DNA of 64,000 nucleotides from Adiantum capillus-veneris (lineage: Eukaryota; Streptophyta; Polypodiopsida; Polypodiales; Pteridaceae), in NCBI GenBank assembly GCA_014529385.2, contig CM043950.1:69248935-69312934 (forward strand), given 5' to 3'. The translations under genes and the position numbers were made by a program. Shown here one piece after another: positions 11,961 through 23,251 of the stretch. The notes beneath the pieces are model-generated. The model had not been told where the DNA came from. It saw nothing but the letters and a program-made list of their open reading frames with translations, and ran no database searches. Within the stretch, counting starts at the first letter, position 1. The number at the start of each line of letters is the position of its first letter.

Positions 11961-13846
11961 GTGCTACATTTCTTAAGCTACAGAGGATTCATGCCTTGGT
12001 TTGTTGACCTTGATGGACATTCCTATAGAGGCACCCTTTTGAATGACATTGACCCTTCAATACGACAAGTAGTTAAAGTTCAGAGACGTCACCTTGGTTC
12101 GACTGAGTTCTTTATTGATGAGCTCAAGGGTAGATACATGTCCATTCCGATCAGCCCATACAATGCTATAGATAGAGAAAATCCGGATAATTGCTTAGAC
12201 ACCCAAGTACATCCAAAGATAGTGCAGTTACATAGATTGGAGCAAACATTGACCTATGTTGATGATTGTGGACGCAGATATCGACGACATATAGCCTAGT
12301 GAGATTGCTCCTACACCAGAGATGAAGCCTGAGCCAGTAGGGATGGATAGTGTGCCAAGTTATACACTTATTGTTGATTCCAATGAACCTATCATAGAGG
12401 TAGATGTCCCACAAAGCCTAAATTTGAGGAGACTGTGGACACACATGCCCATGACAGAGTTGTGTCACATGAGGCTATAGTTTCGATGAGTTACACGAGC
12501 CTTGCGATGGGAGATGAGCTACACTTGCTAGCCACTACTCTACAGAGAGATAGTCACATGCTAGTCTTATGTGGTGAGAGAATGGGATTGTGCACATTTC
12601 ATGATTTGAGCCGGTCCTCCAGACATCAGCTAGCGTGAGCCATAGCTATCCCAGGCATGCCAAGATTCTTTAGAGACAAGTATGATGTGTTGTACTTGCC
12701 GATAATTATGATTGACTTATGCACCAGAGAGCCTTTATATTATGACGAGTCCCTAGATATGCATACTCATCCAACATTGGTAGAGTTGTATTGACTTGAG
12801 GAGAGACATACGTATGTTGACAATTGTGGATGTAGGTACACAAAAGCGTCTAGCACATTTGGCCAGTTACCTCTGAGTGTGACCGTCATGCTTATATTTG
12901 ATCGATATCCTCCAGAGAGAGTATCTAGGGGCACTAAGGATGCCATCTATGTGCTAACTATCGGATTCAGTTACACATCTAGACCATTGATCAATCGAGC
13001 ATGTTATAGAGCTAGACTACCTATGATAGCTCCAATCCAATCAGGTCATAGATCACCTCCTAGACCCATGAGTGATTGTGATCCTCCACAAGAGATTCCT
13101 AGGACTATGCCACCCCCGGATGTAGCTTCAGAGCTTAGCCTACCACAGAGCAAGCTTCATAGCTTCGATCGTTATGAGATTGACGACATAGAGCTTACAT
13201 GTGTTCCTCACCATCTTGATATGCAGGAGAGCAACAAATTATTGAGTGATTTTCCTACAGAGCAACCACATCATATAGATGATCCCACAAAGCCATTTGT
13301 ACTTGCAAAGACACGACCACATTCCTTGATCATAGAGCGAGTAGTTACAACTTGGGAGACACTGTCACATCAAGTTCCTATAGAACATGTTGATGAGACC
13401 ACAACAAAGACCAAACCACAAATATGAGAGCCGTTAGAGCCTAGTTTGGCCTCTACACCACACTATGGTGCTACTTTAACAGGGCACATAAGGGATTCTA
13501 GCCATAGTGCTTGACTCATAGATCTTGCCATAGGACTAGACATGTTTATGTTCCCGGAGAGCTTCATGATAGGTGTTTGTTTGGTGATGACACACTTGTG
13601 CGGATAGCAAGCCATAGAGCATATGATGGTGCATCACAAGGATGGCTAGCTTCGAGATGGTCACTAGCGGCACAAGGATTTTATGAGGGACATAGAAAGG
13701 TTTGGGTTCCTAGAGGTCATGTAGTAGCAATCCCCACAATGCGCGTTCATAGTTCTTTTACTGTGCATTTTGCCGCACGTGTGGAAGGCTGGGAACTTTC
13801 CAAAACACCATGTGTGAGCCAGGAATGGCTGCAAGCACACAACTAA
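11961..13846 (+). pseudogene. Element F: decayed retroelement accessory coding region
   Basis: Plus-strand open pieces at 11961-12299, 12879-13427 and 13511-13846 are interrupted by stops. The last contains AQGFYEGHRKVWVPR, which clearly resembles the minus-strand segment AQGYYEGNDQIWVPK of element E (about 18.5 kb). Both recall the W-x-P-K repeats after the second protease of element A. Two homologous 35-40 residue stretches occur within F (about 12171-12296 and 12720-12845), each with HP..V.L..LE...TYVD.CG.RY. No RT, integrase or protease active site is visible. I infer an old fragment of the same wider retroelement group. Confidence 0.5.
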
Positions 13847-13977
13847 AGAGTCCTAGCAAGCTCAAAGGGGCAATGGTGTGTCATTCACCACTCAATGCTT
13901 GTGTTGTGAAGAAGGATCCTGCTCTATGAAGAAGAAGGAGCCGTTTCCCGCTGCCTCACCGCCACCGATGCCTCTGC

Positions 13978-13984
<7 letters not shown>

Positions 13985-14046
<62 letters not shown>

Positions 14047-14047
14047 G

Positions 14048-14100
<53 letters not shown>
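13985..14100. repeat. (TG)n-(GC)n-(CA)n self-complementary microsatellite
   Basis: About 60 bp of TG repeat, a short 'aagcgcgcgcgc' centre and about 45 bp of CA repeat. The two arms are reverse complements, so the block can fold into a long hairpin or extrude as a cruciform. Confidence 0.9.
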
Positions 14101-14103
<3 letters not shown>

Positions 14104-15361
14104 AGCACACGAAGGAGGAGAAGATAGAGGTAGAGCAAGAGCACTTCTTAGCTTGCACCTCAAAGAATGAGGATTTTAGATCAAATGGACCTTTTATAAG
14201 AGTCTGATCCATTCACACGTGGGCACTCATAGTGGTCGGTCGTTGCAAAAATACTGTAAAAATAAGACAAGTGGTGCGTCTCTCATCAACGATCGCCTAC
14301 ACACCTATTGGCCTGACAAGCCCGGTCCATGACTCGATCAAATAATGACAATGCGTCCGTCGAAGGTGATAGGGTGTCCATAAGGGTTAACATGTCCCCC
14401 TTCCTGATGTAGGTTCCATCCTCGAAATCTATTGAGATGAAGCCAGTTCGTCGAGGTGGAAGAGCATATGAGTTTGTAGTCTTGAGCTTTCTTCAAACAC
14501 TAGAAAATCAACCAAAAATCACACAGTAATTGCATTTTTATATACAATAAAAATTAAAAAGTGTATGCAGTGAGTAGGCACACAGATTGATTGGTAACAA
14601 AATTTTAAACAATTTTTCAACAGTAAACATTAAATTGTAATATAATCAAATGCATAAGCACTTGTAAAGGTAAAAAATAAACAAATCTAGGGTCACTAAT
14701 TTAACAATCAAGGCGCACTAGAGGTCAACTATTAATACCATGGGTGAGCTTCTCAATTTTTTCTGATCAATTAAGTTGTTTAATCGTGAGAGCAAAGTAT
14801 TTCATGTCTGAGGACTGACTAGAGGCTATACGTAGAAGACCTTGTAGTTAAGCTACAATAAAAGGAATTGCTCATGAAATCATCACCTGAATTATTCCCT
14901 TTTCTTTGACCCCCCAATTTTTTTTCACATTGATTCAATTTTTGATGTGTGTGCTTATTTTGTATGCCTTGGGCTTTTTGCTTTTCAAGGAAAAGCGCTC
15001 ATACTGGGAACCTCTAGGGCTCTGGTACCATAGGAAATACATGTGAGTGAAGTACCAAATTAAGATTTTACATTCTTGGCACTTTTGTTTGTTTGTTTGT
15101 TTTTCATTACCTTTCAATTTTGTAACTTTGGGGGGTCATATGAAATTGTTACCCTCCCCAGACTCATCACACTAGTAAATTTCCTTTATAATACTTAAGG
15201 TAAAGGTCAATAGAGAGTAAGCCCACTAGAAAGCCCTAGTACATTGCACACAATACTGCCTAAATCGGATTAAGAACCTAAAGTAACTTTGATTATTAGG
15301 ATGGTATTCCCCATGGTATCAAGAGAAGATCTCTAACGCCTAAGTTGATCAAACTAGCTTA
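14101..15361. other. No gene recognised
   Basis: AT-rich sequence with scattered short frames and no recognisable domain, LTR terminus or RNA gene. Confidence 0.4.
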
Positions 15362-15378
15362 GTCAGACTACTTGATTC

Positions 15379-17027
15379 CTTTTTTTTTTTCAAAACTCAC
15401 AATTGTGAGTGAATTATATTGAGCAACCCAAAAAATTACAAGGTCTTGTCATGCTCTTGTTAAGCCATGACATCATTCAGGGACCATACTTACATCGGCT
15501 ATCAGGGAAGCAGCCACCCCTACCAACCCGGCCCCTCCTCCTTGATACACAAGGTCCATAATCTTGTCATTCTAAGATCTTTTATTTAACGATGACCAAG
15601 ATTTTTCCCCATCCTAGGCATTCCATCTGCTGACAACAAGGCACAAGTAGTCCTAGACCAATCCTCGAAGTGTTGCTTGCGCCTGAGTGTCCATATTAGC
15701 ACTTTTCTTTCTTGTATAATTTTTGCGAAGCTTGCCACCTCAAAACCTCCTTCAAACACACGGCGGTTCCTTGTTGTCATACATTATGTAAGAAGAAGTA
15801 TCTGATGATCTGAGTGCTGACGAGGAGTGCAGGACTACCTGAATCTTACCTCCAAGGAATAGGCCAGTCTTGAAAAAACTAATTTTCCATGTTCTTTGGA
15901 CCCACTTGCATATTTTCTATGCGAGGCCTTTGATAGTTGGGCAGTCCATGAATAGGTGGGCCAGATCTTCACTAGCCAACCTGCACCCTAAGCATCGATC
16001 TGACCCAATCCCTCTCTCCTGAATCTTCGCCCCCGTCGGTAGAGCACCCCACATAACCTTCCATAAGAAAACCTTCATGTGCTGCGGAACCTTTGGCATC
16101 ACTAGATTGTCAAGCTCTTTCATCACTTTGTGGACAAGCAAGACCTCCATAAATGCTTTAAGTATGGGGTTTCCATAAGAGACTGCTTCCGGGCCATTTC
16201 CAAGCATTCCAGTCCCAACTCCGAATCACAGATTGGCATCACTATATTGTCAAGGTCTTTCATCACTTTGTGGACAAGCAAGACCTCCAAGCTCTTAAGT
16301 TGGTACTGGGTAACCATAAGGTCAATGGTTTTCCAACTCTTGTTGCCACTGTCCCAGAAGTCCCCAAGTCGCTTCAAACCCTTATTATTCAGCTTCCTGG
16401 CTGTCTCAATTCAATAGGGAGTTTGTGGCGGATCTACAAGTTTGGAAAGTGAGGGGGACCAATGCAAAATGGAGTTCTTGAAGTATCTAGCTTCTTCCCC
16501 CCACTTTAAGACTCCTGCTGCTCTATTTTCTTACCAATTTTGCTGAGTTGCCCCCCACTTTTAAGGTAGACCACACCGGGGCTAGCAGTTTGTCATGAAC
16601 CTCCACCCCTCTCCACTTTCCACCCTTCGAGCCAAGTTTAGCTGCTTCTATCATATCTGTGATCATGACAGTCCAAACTTGATCCTGTTTAGCCAAGGAA
16701 ACAACAAATTTTGTGCAACAAGCTTCTACATGGGTCATCGGATTGAGAATTCCGAGGCCTCCTTGATTCCCCGGCCGAGCAATTGATTCCCAACGGGCCC
16801 ATTGCCATGGCCTGGAAGATTTCGTGTTATTTTTCCATAAAAAACTTTTTACTGGTTTCAAGAACTCTTTCCGGTTACACTTAGCCATCTTGAGAAGCAG
16901 GCTAGTGAAGGCAATATAAGGAATCATAAAGTCATTCATCACTTTTATCCGACTTGGGAATGGGAGAAGAGCATACTCCCACCTACTCATTTTTGTTTTG
17001 ATTTTTTCAAGCACCCACTCTGCATTG
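15379..17027 (-). mobile_element. 5'-truncated LINE with 17-bp target-site duplication
   Basis: The insertion is bounded by an exact 17-bp direct repeat (GTCAGACTACTTGATTC) at 15362-15378 and 17028-17044. A T-run directly after the left copy is the poly(A) tail of a minus-strand element. Inside, reading leftwards, is the C-terminal part of an L1-type ORF2. First comes a post-RT region (17014-16523: MSRWEYALLPFPSRIKVMND..., WARWESIARPGNQGGLGI). Next is a zinc-binding RVT region (about 16207-15917: PQHMKVFLWKVMWGALPTG, then C.GC...EDLAHLFMDCP). RT itself is missing, as expected for 5' truncation. Target-primed reverse transcription explains the tail, truncation and duplication. Confidence 0.9.
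16093..16290. repeat. Direct 58-bp duplication inside the LINE
   Basis: A block beginning 'ttggcatcacta' and ending 'caagcaagacctcca' occurs at 16093-16150 and again at 16233-16290 (offset 140 bp) with few differences. It duplicates the start of the zf-RVT coding segment and shifts the frame. Confidence 0.8.
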
Positions 17028-17406
17028 GTCAGACTACTTGATTCTTAAACCTAGAGAAGGAATTATGAGACAAACTTATATTGAATTCAATGTTTTAATA
17101 CTAAATAATGGGATGAATATTGTGCTATCAATCATAGTTAAAGCAGGCAAACATGGATGCTAAAAAAGACAAGAAGCAATGTAAACGGACAAGAAACATC
17201 TGTTTATGTTGATGATCGTGCTAGATTTGAAGAGTAAATTAGACAAAGATTCAAAATCCCAACAACAACAATGCGTTCTTTACACACTAGAAAACACAAG
17301 GAATACCTCTAGGAGGCACATCAGTAGGAAGAGGCACCAACCTTTATTGAACACAATCAGACAACATAAGGAACCCTAACTTAATTATTTGCACCCCCCT
17401 AGAGAG

Positions 17407-17784
17407 TCAAAGGAACATGATAGTGAATAGATGGGCGGGTAGCCCTAGGTCTAAACCCCTATCCTCGTCATCGTCGAGAAAAAAAAAGTCATCATTCGTG
17501 AGACCATACGTGCCATCCGTGTAATCATGTAACTCTTTCTCAGCATTAGATGCACATATCTTCACTAAGAATGTCACTAGACTTCTATACTCATCTTGGT
17601 CAAAAGGGTAAGCTTGTGCAATCGGAGATACGTTCTCTACTAAGTAGGGATCAGTCATGGTCAAGAGACATATCAACCATTCTAATTCCTTAAAATTTTT
17701 CTCACACGCTAGCGTATCTACCAAATCCCATTCACAGGTAAGCACTAGGTAGACTATGTGAAAAGTAAAGAGGATACCTCTCAC
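17407..17784 (-). other. Unassigned 125-aa open frame with acidic C-terminus
   Basis: The minus-strand frame has a hydrophobic N-terminus and an acidic stretch (FFFLDDDEDRGLDLGLP) near its end. It resembles nothing I can name. It sits downstream (in the minus sense) of element E and may be retroelement-derived or noncoding. The surrounding 17,045-18,219 shows no other gene. A purine-rich minus-strand tract (complement of 18100-18115) followed by TGTTT could be a polypurine tract/LTR start, but no matching LTR partner was found. Confidence 0.2.
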
Positions 17785-18219
17785 CCAAGGTAGGAGTGGA
17801 TGACTCTATTGTACTAGCCATATTTGTACACACAGATAGATTTTGGTTAATGTGCAAATATTATGAGGGTCATTTCAAAAGGTCATGTCCTTGTGCATAA
17901 TGTGTTATTATGATTTTTGGGTCATGTACTAGAATTTATAGGTTTCTAGCTTTTTGTTTGGTGGCTCTTGCTCTTTTACTTTTTTGTTTTTATTTTTCTT
18001 GAGTATTGGACTATATATATATTTCTTAAGGTTGGGAGATTGAGAGGTCAGGGAGGAAGGGTAAGAGGGAAGCAAGTGAATGATGGATGTCAGGAAACAC
18101 TTCCCCCTTCCTTAGGTAGATCATACCTTTTGGAACAATGTCATCACCTTTTGAAACCAATTGTTCCAAGTTGTTATGGGTGAAGACTTTGACCAATAGT
18201 TTTTGACCGCTTAGGCTCT

Positions 18220-19330
18220 TTATCTAGCTACAAGGGTGGTAAGGTACTCTCCCTTGTTTGTATGGATATATACAATGGTAGGTGGAGGTTGTGTCAAAGC
18301 TTGTATTTCTGTATATGAACTACATGAAGAGCAAGAAGCTTTATTTGTTTTTTCTATGTTTGAGTTGAGCGAAACAAGCCTTTCTCTCTTGGGTACCCAA
18401 ACTAGCTCCGGAACAAGTGTATGGTGTTCTGGGATCGTTCCCTTCCCACGATCTTCAATTGGATTTATTGTTACAGGATTTGACTCACATTTGTCAGGTG
18501 ATAGGTAAGAACACAATTTACGTTTTGGGACCCAGATTTGATCATTTCCTTCATAGTAGCCTTGGGCTTCCAATAGTCATTTAGGAATCCAAGGAAACGT
18601 CGTCTCTTACAAGGCTCCTATTTTTTAGCATCAACAATGGTTACTAAAGAAGCTTTAGGGACCCATTTGTATGTTTTCTTTGTTATATTATGATGATTCT
18701 TGTGTGTCTCACGCTTTGTTCCAGCTATAGAAGTTGAAGCTCTAGAATGTTGGGCTATAGTTACAGATGATTCAACCTCTTGGGCATGTACTGTTTTGGG
18801 TTGTATTTTCTCGGGAGGTGATATCTCAGGGACTATCGCTTGAGTGGCAGAGCTAAGAGTTGGTTTCTATGTTGTGACACTCCCTGTCCCCCAATCAATA
18901 GTGCATTTGGTCCCTATCATCCACGTGAATCCTAGGTTTATATTGCCTTCCATAGTCCCAGCAGGCATGACCAAAAAGTATTGAGCTATAACCCCATTTT
19001 CATAATTGACAGCAGTGTGCCAAATTCCAAAAACGGTAGTTTTTTTCTTGTTGATTACCCTTGACTTGGATGGTACTCTCAGATAGAGATGGCTTTCCTA
19101 AATGACGTCACACTCCATATGATAGCAGATTATATTTAGCACACGTGTCCAATAAGGTGTTATATAGCCCTTTCCCATAGGTGCTATTTAACTCAATAGG
19201 GTATCGTAGAGGTGAGTAAGAGTCCAACCAATCATCCTTTGTTTCAATGTGAAATGCATGTGTAACTCCAAGGTTAGCCTCTCGTTGGCGTCTAATACGT
19301 TGTTCTCACTCTTTAGCCTCAGCTTGAGCT
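18220..19330 (-). pseudogene. Element E protease 2 with W-V-P-K repeats
   Basis: The segment AQAEAKE and an arginine-rich helix is followed by LLDTCAKYNLLS (Asp codon 19149-19147), homologous to LLDSGAQANLLS in element A. After a frameshift comes the second half (AQYFLVMPAG...INLGFTWM...CTIDWG), which matches A's MFYVVEDQ...LLLGQPWQ...AMIDWS. W-V-P-K motifs follow (KWVPKA, IWVPKR, VWVPKR). The active-site Gly is Cys (DTCA) and stops are present. Its position directly after the protease 1 linker, with no polymerase between, is the odd feature. Confidence 0.7.
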
Positions 19331-20006
19331 TGTATCTTTTTCAATTTTGCTTGTGCCGTGGTTGGGCATGTAGCTCCTCTTGGCTTAAATTATCTACCAA
19401 CTTACGATGAGCATCACATGCCCCCATATAACTGAGCCATTCTGCGGTAGATTTCTTTTCATTTATCCTAGCACGTACATTGACTTGATATTGTTGCCTC
19501 TTATATCTCTTACTCCTCTTGTCTAATATTAAATTATGGCCGATTTCCACTGAAGAGTCACTAGATGAATCGCTACTTGTGGCTTTTCCTCTCCCAAATA
19601 GATTGTCATCTAGAGTATGACTGGGCTTCGTATGGTTCATGCCCACATTTGCACCAAGATTTAACTCAGATTATTTGTCCTCAGAGTCAATTTCAATTGA
19701 TGATTTTGACTCCAAATTGTATGGGCTATTGACTTTTGAGACACTACTGGTTCCAATGTGAGTCAAGCCTTCATCTGGGAGGTCATCAGAAGCTATATGC
19801 ATTGATCCTATCATAATTAAAGGTACAAGTTGTGGCATTTCATCCCCCTCAGGTGTTACCCAGGTCATCCCCCTATTTCCCCAAGTGTCTATGGTTGCTA
19901 CTAGGTGGACCCAATCCACATTGTCAGACTCAATCATCCCAGGTAGAACAACCATATAAGGAGAATCTTCCCCAACATTAGTGTCCATTTTACATGTGTA
20001 ACAATA

Positions 20007-20440
20007 CTACAACGGGACTGAGTGAATTATGGTATCAGATCTATGATCAATTATAAATCTGTTTCCTAGAGGATGTGCTCGACCAGTTACAAGATCAAGT
20101 CGAATGACAGAGTCTTGGAACTGCAGGTAGATATGGTTTTTAGACCAGTCATGCACCAATTTTGCTTCCCTCATGAAAGGACATCCTAAGATCATCTCAA
20201 ATGACATAATGTGGTTGGAAAAATCCATAAAATGAAGGTATGCCTTATTTTGTGTCCAAAGACCTTGATCTTGAGATCTTCTAGCATCCCAATAGGCTTA
20301 ACAATATTCCCATTGGCCATCTTTACCACTATGTTTGTAGTCTCAAGGTGAGGTCTTCCCATAGTTTCCCATCAATTTTCAGTTACAATGCTAACCCCAA
20401 CACCACCATCAAGGATTCCTTTCACAGTTAACCCCTTGGT
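20007..20440 (-). pseudogene. Element E protease 1 (retropepsin, active-site Ser lost)
   Basis: The minus-strand frame shows KGILDGGVGVSIVT, with the catalytic Asp codon at 20410-20408. The usual DSG or DTG is DGG here. It is followed by GRPHLET, MANGNIVKPIGMLEDLKI and MILGCPFMREAKLVHDW, which align in order with protease 1 of element A (LQLADGHMEKPMGLLEK... IILGRPFMRQLKMVQDW). An in-frame stop follows the active-site strand. The DGG change and stop make it a dead enzyme. Confidence 0.75.
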
Positions 20441-22000
20441 TGGTATGGTTGCATTGGATTCATTTCCTTCAAAGTATTGCCCCAACTTGTTAACAGGTAT
20501 TTCAATAACAAAGTTCTCATCTAGGTTGGGTTGTGGATATAAGTGTTATTCTTCTATTGGCACCTCCCTAGCTCCATCCATCTGTGCAAATTGTGGTAGC
20601 CCGACTTTTAGTTCTCCATTGAGGAAAGATCAAAGAGCTAAGAATAGCTTGGGGTCTCCATATAGTTTGGACATGATGGTGGATCTAATTTTTGAAGCCA
20701 TGAAATCCATCAATGTGGCAATATTTAATGGCAGTTTTGGGCTTCAATCCCTTGACATGGGGAAGATGGGATCTCCATTTCTTCGATAAGGTTAGGTAAT
20801 CCCTTCGTAAACATTCTCTCCAACAAGAAGGGAGTACCTCAACTTTCCCATGACTTAAGGTTACTTTCTTCTTGGATGACCCTTGGTATGGCTAGTGGTC
20901 TATGGACTTTGTGAGGTTGCTTTTGCATAGGGAACATTGTGTATGTGATCTGGATCTGCCTAGGTGCTAGCTCTAGATCCCTTTGGGTCTCTTCCACCAA
21001 ACCCATTAATTTCTTGACTTGCTCGATCTCCTCTGTAGGGTTTGGGTAAGCTTCTATCTTTTTCTTGGGCCCTGGCCATTGTGGCTCATGAAGATTTTCC
21101 TTGTTCTTTCTTTTCTAATGGTTTTTTTAGTCTCCATGGTCTCACCCGAATCAGAATCCTCTTCAGCATCATTCATATATACGGGGTCGTCACTAGTCCC
21201 TATGTTGGTCTTCGAACTGGGGTCTGACTTCGCTGCAATCTTTTCCTTCGTGTTTTCTTCTTCTTTTGAGATTGGGCAATTGATGTTGTGTCTCTTTCTT
21301 CAAGAATATACATTTGGTTTTGGAGCATTGATCGTGTAAGTACATTTACTGGTACCACATAAGTACTTTGTGAGGGCTCCTCGGTAATCTCAATTAAATT
21401 CAATGGCACGACTCTTTGGTGCATTTGGATTATTCGGACAGTGGGAAATCAAATGATCTATGCCACATCGATTAGCCATGAGTATTGGCATTGTGGATGT
21501 GCTTGCTTGATTGGTTTGCATTAGTGTGGAATTCTTCTGTAATCTAATAGGACACTCGGCTACAGGATGTGGATCCCCACACTCATAGCATTGAAGAGGT
21601 GGTCTCTTGGCAGTGAAAGTGATAATTTGGCCTCTCGCCGCAAGAGCAGATACTTGATAGACAGCTTTGACTTATCCCCAATAGTCTTCCATATAGTATT
21701 GTGAACTTTCTTCAAGTGCATCAATCCCATAGGCTATATTAGGGTGTATATCTTTGTCACAGCCTTCCAAACAAGCCATAGATGACTCACAACCCACTTG
21801 ATTCCCAGAAGTGATTCTCGGATGTGGGGGTTGCGGTCCTAGCACTGGAGGTGGTAAGGGTGTCGTTTGAACAACATTTTGGGCCCTAGGGACCATGTGT
21901 TGTGATGGTTGTTCAAGAGGTGGGGCCAACATCAATGCAGGCACTTAAGGTGTGTCCGTCCATGCTAAGGTTGGTCTATTTGCTATCGTGCATTTAAATA

Positions 22001-23251
22001 CTATGCAATCCTTAGCTTGATGACCATACCTCTCACAGACATTGAAATTTCTAGTAAATTATACTCTAAAAGTAGGGAATTGACTGGTACTATGTGGACC
22101 ATAGCAAACTGAGCACCATTGTTGCTCCCTTCTTGGATACATATGATTGTTTTGTGGAGAGCGACTGTCTCTAAGACTTTCCTGAATGCCTTGGTGAGAT
22201 CTGCTAAAGTCATCTCAAATATCTTTGGCTCTTTAGCAATAGGCTTCATGGTCATTGTCTCATGCCCCAATGCTTGCGAGCTAGTAGATTTAGGCTCAAC
22301 AAACACTCTTTCTCCTTGAATCATTAAGTTGTCCTCCAATTGGATCGCATTGGTGATGAATGCTTTCCAAGTGGTGATACCTCTAATGACTAGGCCATTG
22401 TAGATATCCTCATGTCGTAGTCCCCTAATGAATCTATCAAGCATCTGATTATTATTTAAGTGCTCATTGGGATTACAACGAGAATTCAAATGCTTCAAGT
22501 GACTAATAAAGTCTCTCACGGACTCCCCTCCTTCTCGTTGGGCTTTATGGAGCTGAGATGCTACACCCCAAAGTACTCCCTCTTGTATGTATTCTTTCAA
22601 GAACAATCTCCTAAGAGTAGGGTGAATTGTTTTTTCTTCCACCCTTAGGGTTCTATACCAATCCCCAGCCTTCCCACTCAAGGTTAGGCTTAAAGCATTA
22701 CTCTTATGCAGGTCATTGTGTTCTCCTAGGAAATCGCATATTTGTTCAAATACTTTGATATGCTTTGTCACATCCCCGTCTCCACTAGAATTTTTGTGTG
22801 AGCTTGGCTATTTGTAATTCCTTACTTCTAGGCTATCTATTTGGCGTGTTACGCATATATTCAGCAACAGATTGACCGATAGCATGAGCAAATGTTACCA
22901 AGTCACCTAAGTGAGCAGGTACGATGGGGATAGGTGCTCTCAAGACTGCATGTGGAATGGGGGTTGGCATCAGGCTTGGTGTATAGGTAGCCCTTGGGTT
23001 CCAAGTTGGGTACGATGTTGTGCCATGTGGTGGCCCAAAGTTCATATGTGTGGCCCTGGGCATAGCAGACGTGGGATGTGACATGCTAATGCTAGCCGGT
23101 ATGGTCTTATTGAAATAAGAGCTTGGATGTTGTGGTTGTGGAGCATAAGTTGTTGAAACAATCGGAGGGGTAGGGGCTACATGAGCATGAGGACCCATAC
23201 GTGCATATGATTGATACTGAGTAGTGTTAAATGGTAACCTTGCATTTGAAC
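22001..23251 (-). pseudogene. gag: Element E Gag (capsid region)
   Basis: A proline-rich N-terminal part (23251-22833) is followed, after a frame change, by a typical plant Ty3/gypsy Gag domain (22771-22001). Visible are HIKVFEQICDFLGEH, LTLSGKAGDWYRTL and GESVRDFISHLKHLNSRC, the hallmarks of the retrotrans_gag fold. The frame ends at 22001. Further knuckle sequence follows at about 21600 (CYECGDPHPVAEC, a CX2CX3HX4C knuckle), plus a second partial knuckle that has lost its first cysteine. It is inactive because of the breaks. Confidence 0.75.

Larger units (their letters stand above)
18220..23251 (-). mobile_element. Element E: decayed gag-protease retroelement lacking RT and integrase
   Basis: Reading leftwards, the minus strand encodes Gag (about 23251-22001), a knuckle region (about 21600-21420), a first retropepsin (about 20440-20007), an acidic linker (19988-19341), a second retropepsin (about 19200-18870) and W-V-P-K motifs (about 18710-18380). 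This order matches element A except that RT, RNase H and integrase are absent between the two proteases. The linker after protease 1 (DWVHLVATID) matches A's EWTHILATLD, and the segment before protease 2 (AQAEAKE) matches A's EEAQAEAKERMEKRR. Frameshifts and stops are frequent. It is either a non-autonomous derivative or an internally deleted copy. LTRs were not identified, and 25,270-26,427 may belong to it. Confidence 0.7.

Noticed and set aside
13892-14212. Cys-Val / Thr-His repeat frames
   Set aside because: Translation of the TG/CA microsatellite.
18091-18115. Polypurine tract and 3' LTR start of element E
   Set aside because: The sequence fits, but no second LTR copy could be matched upstream of E.
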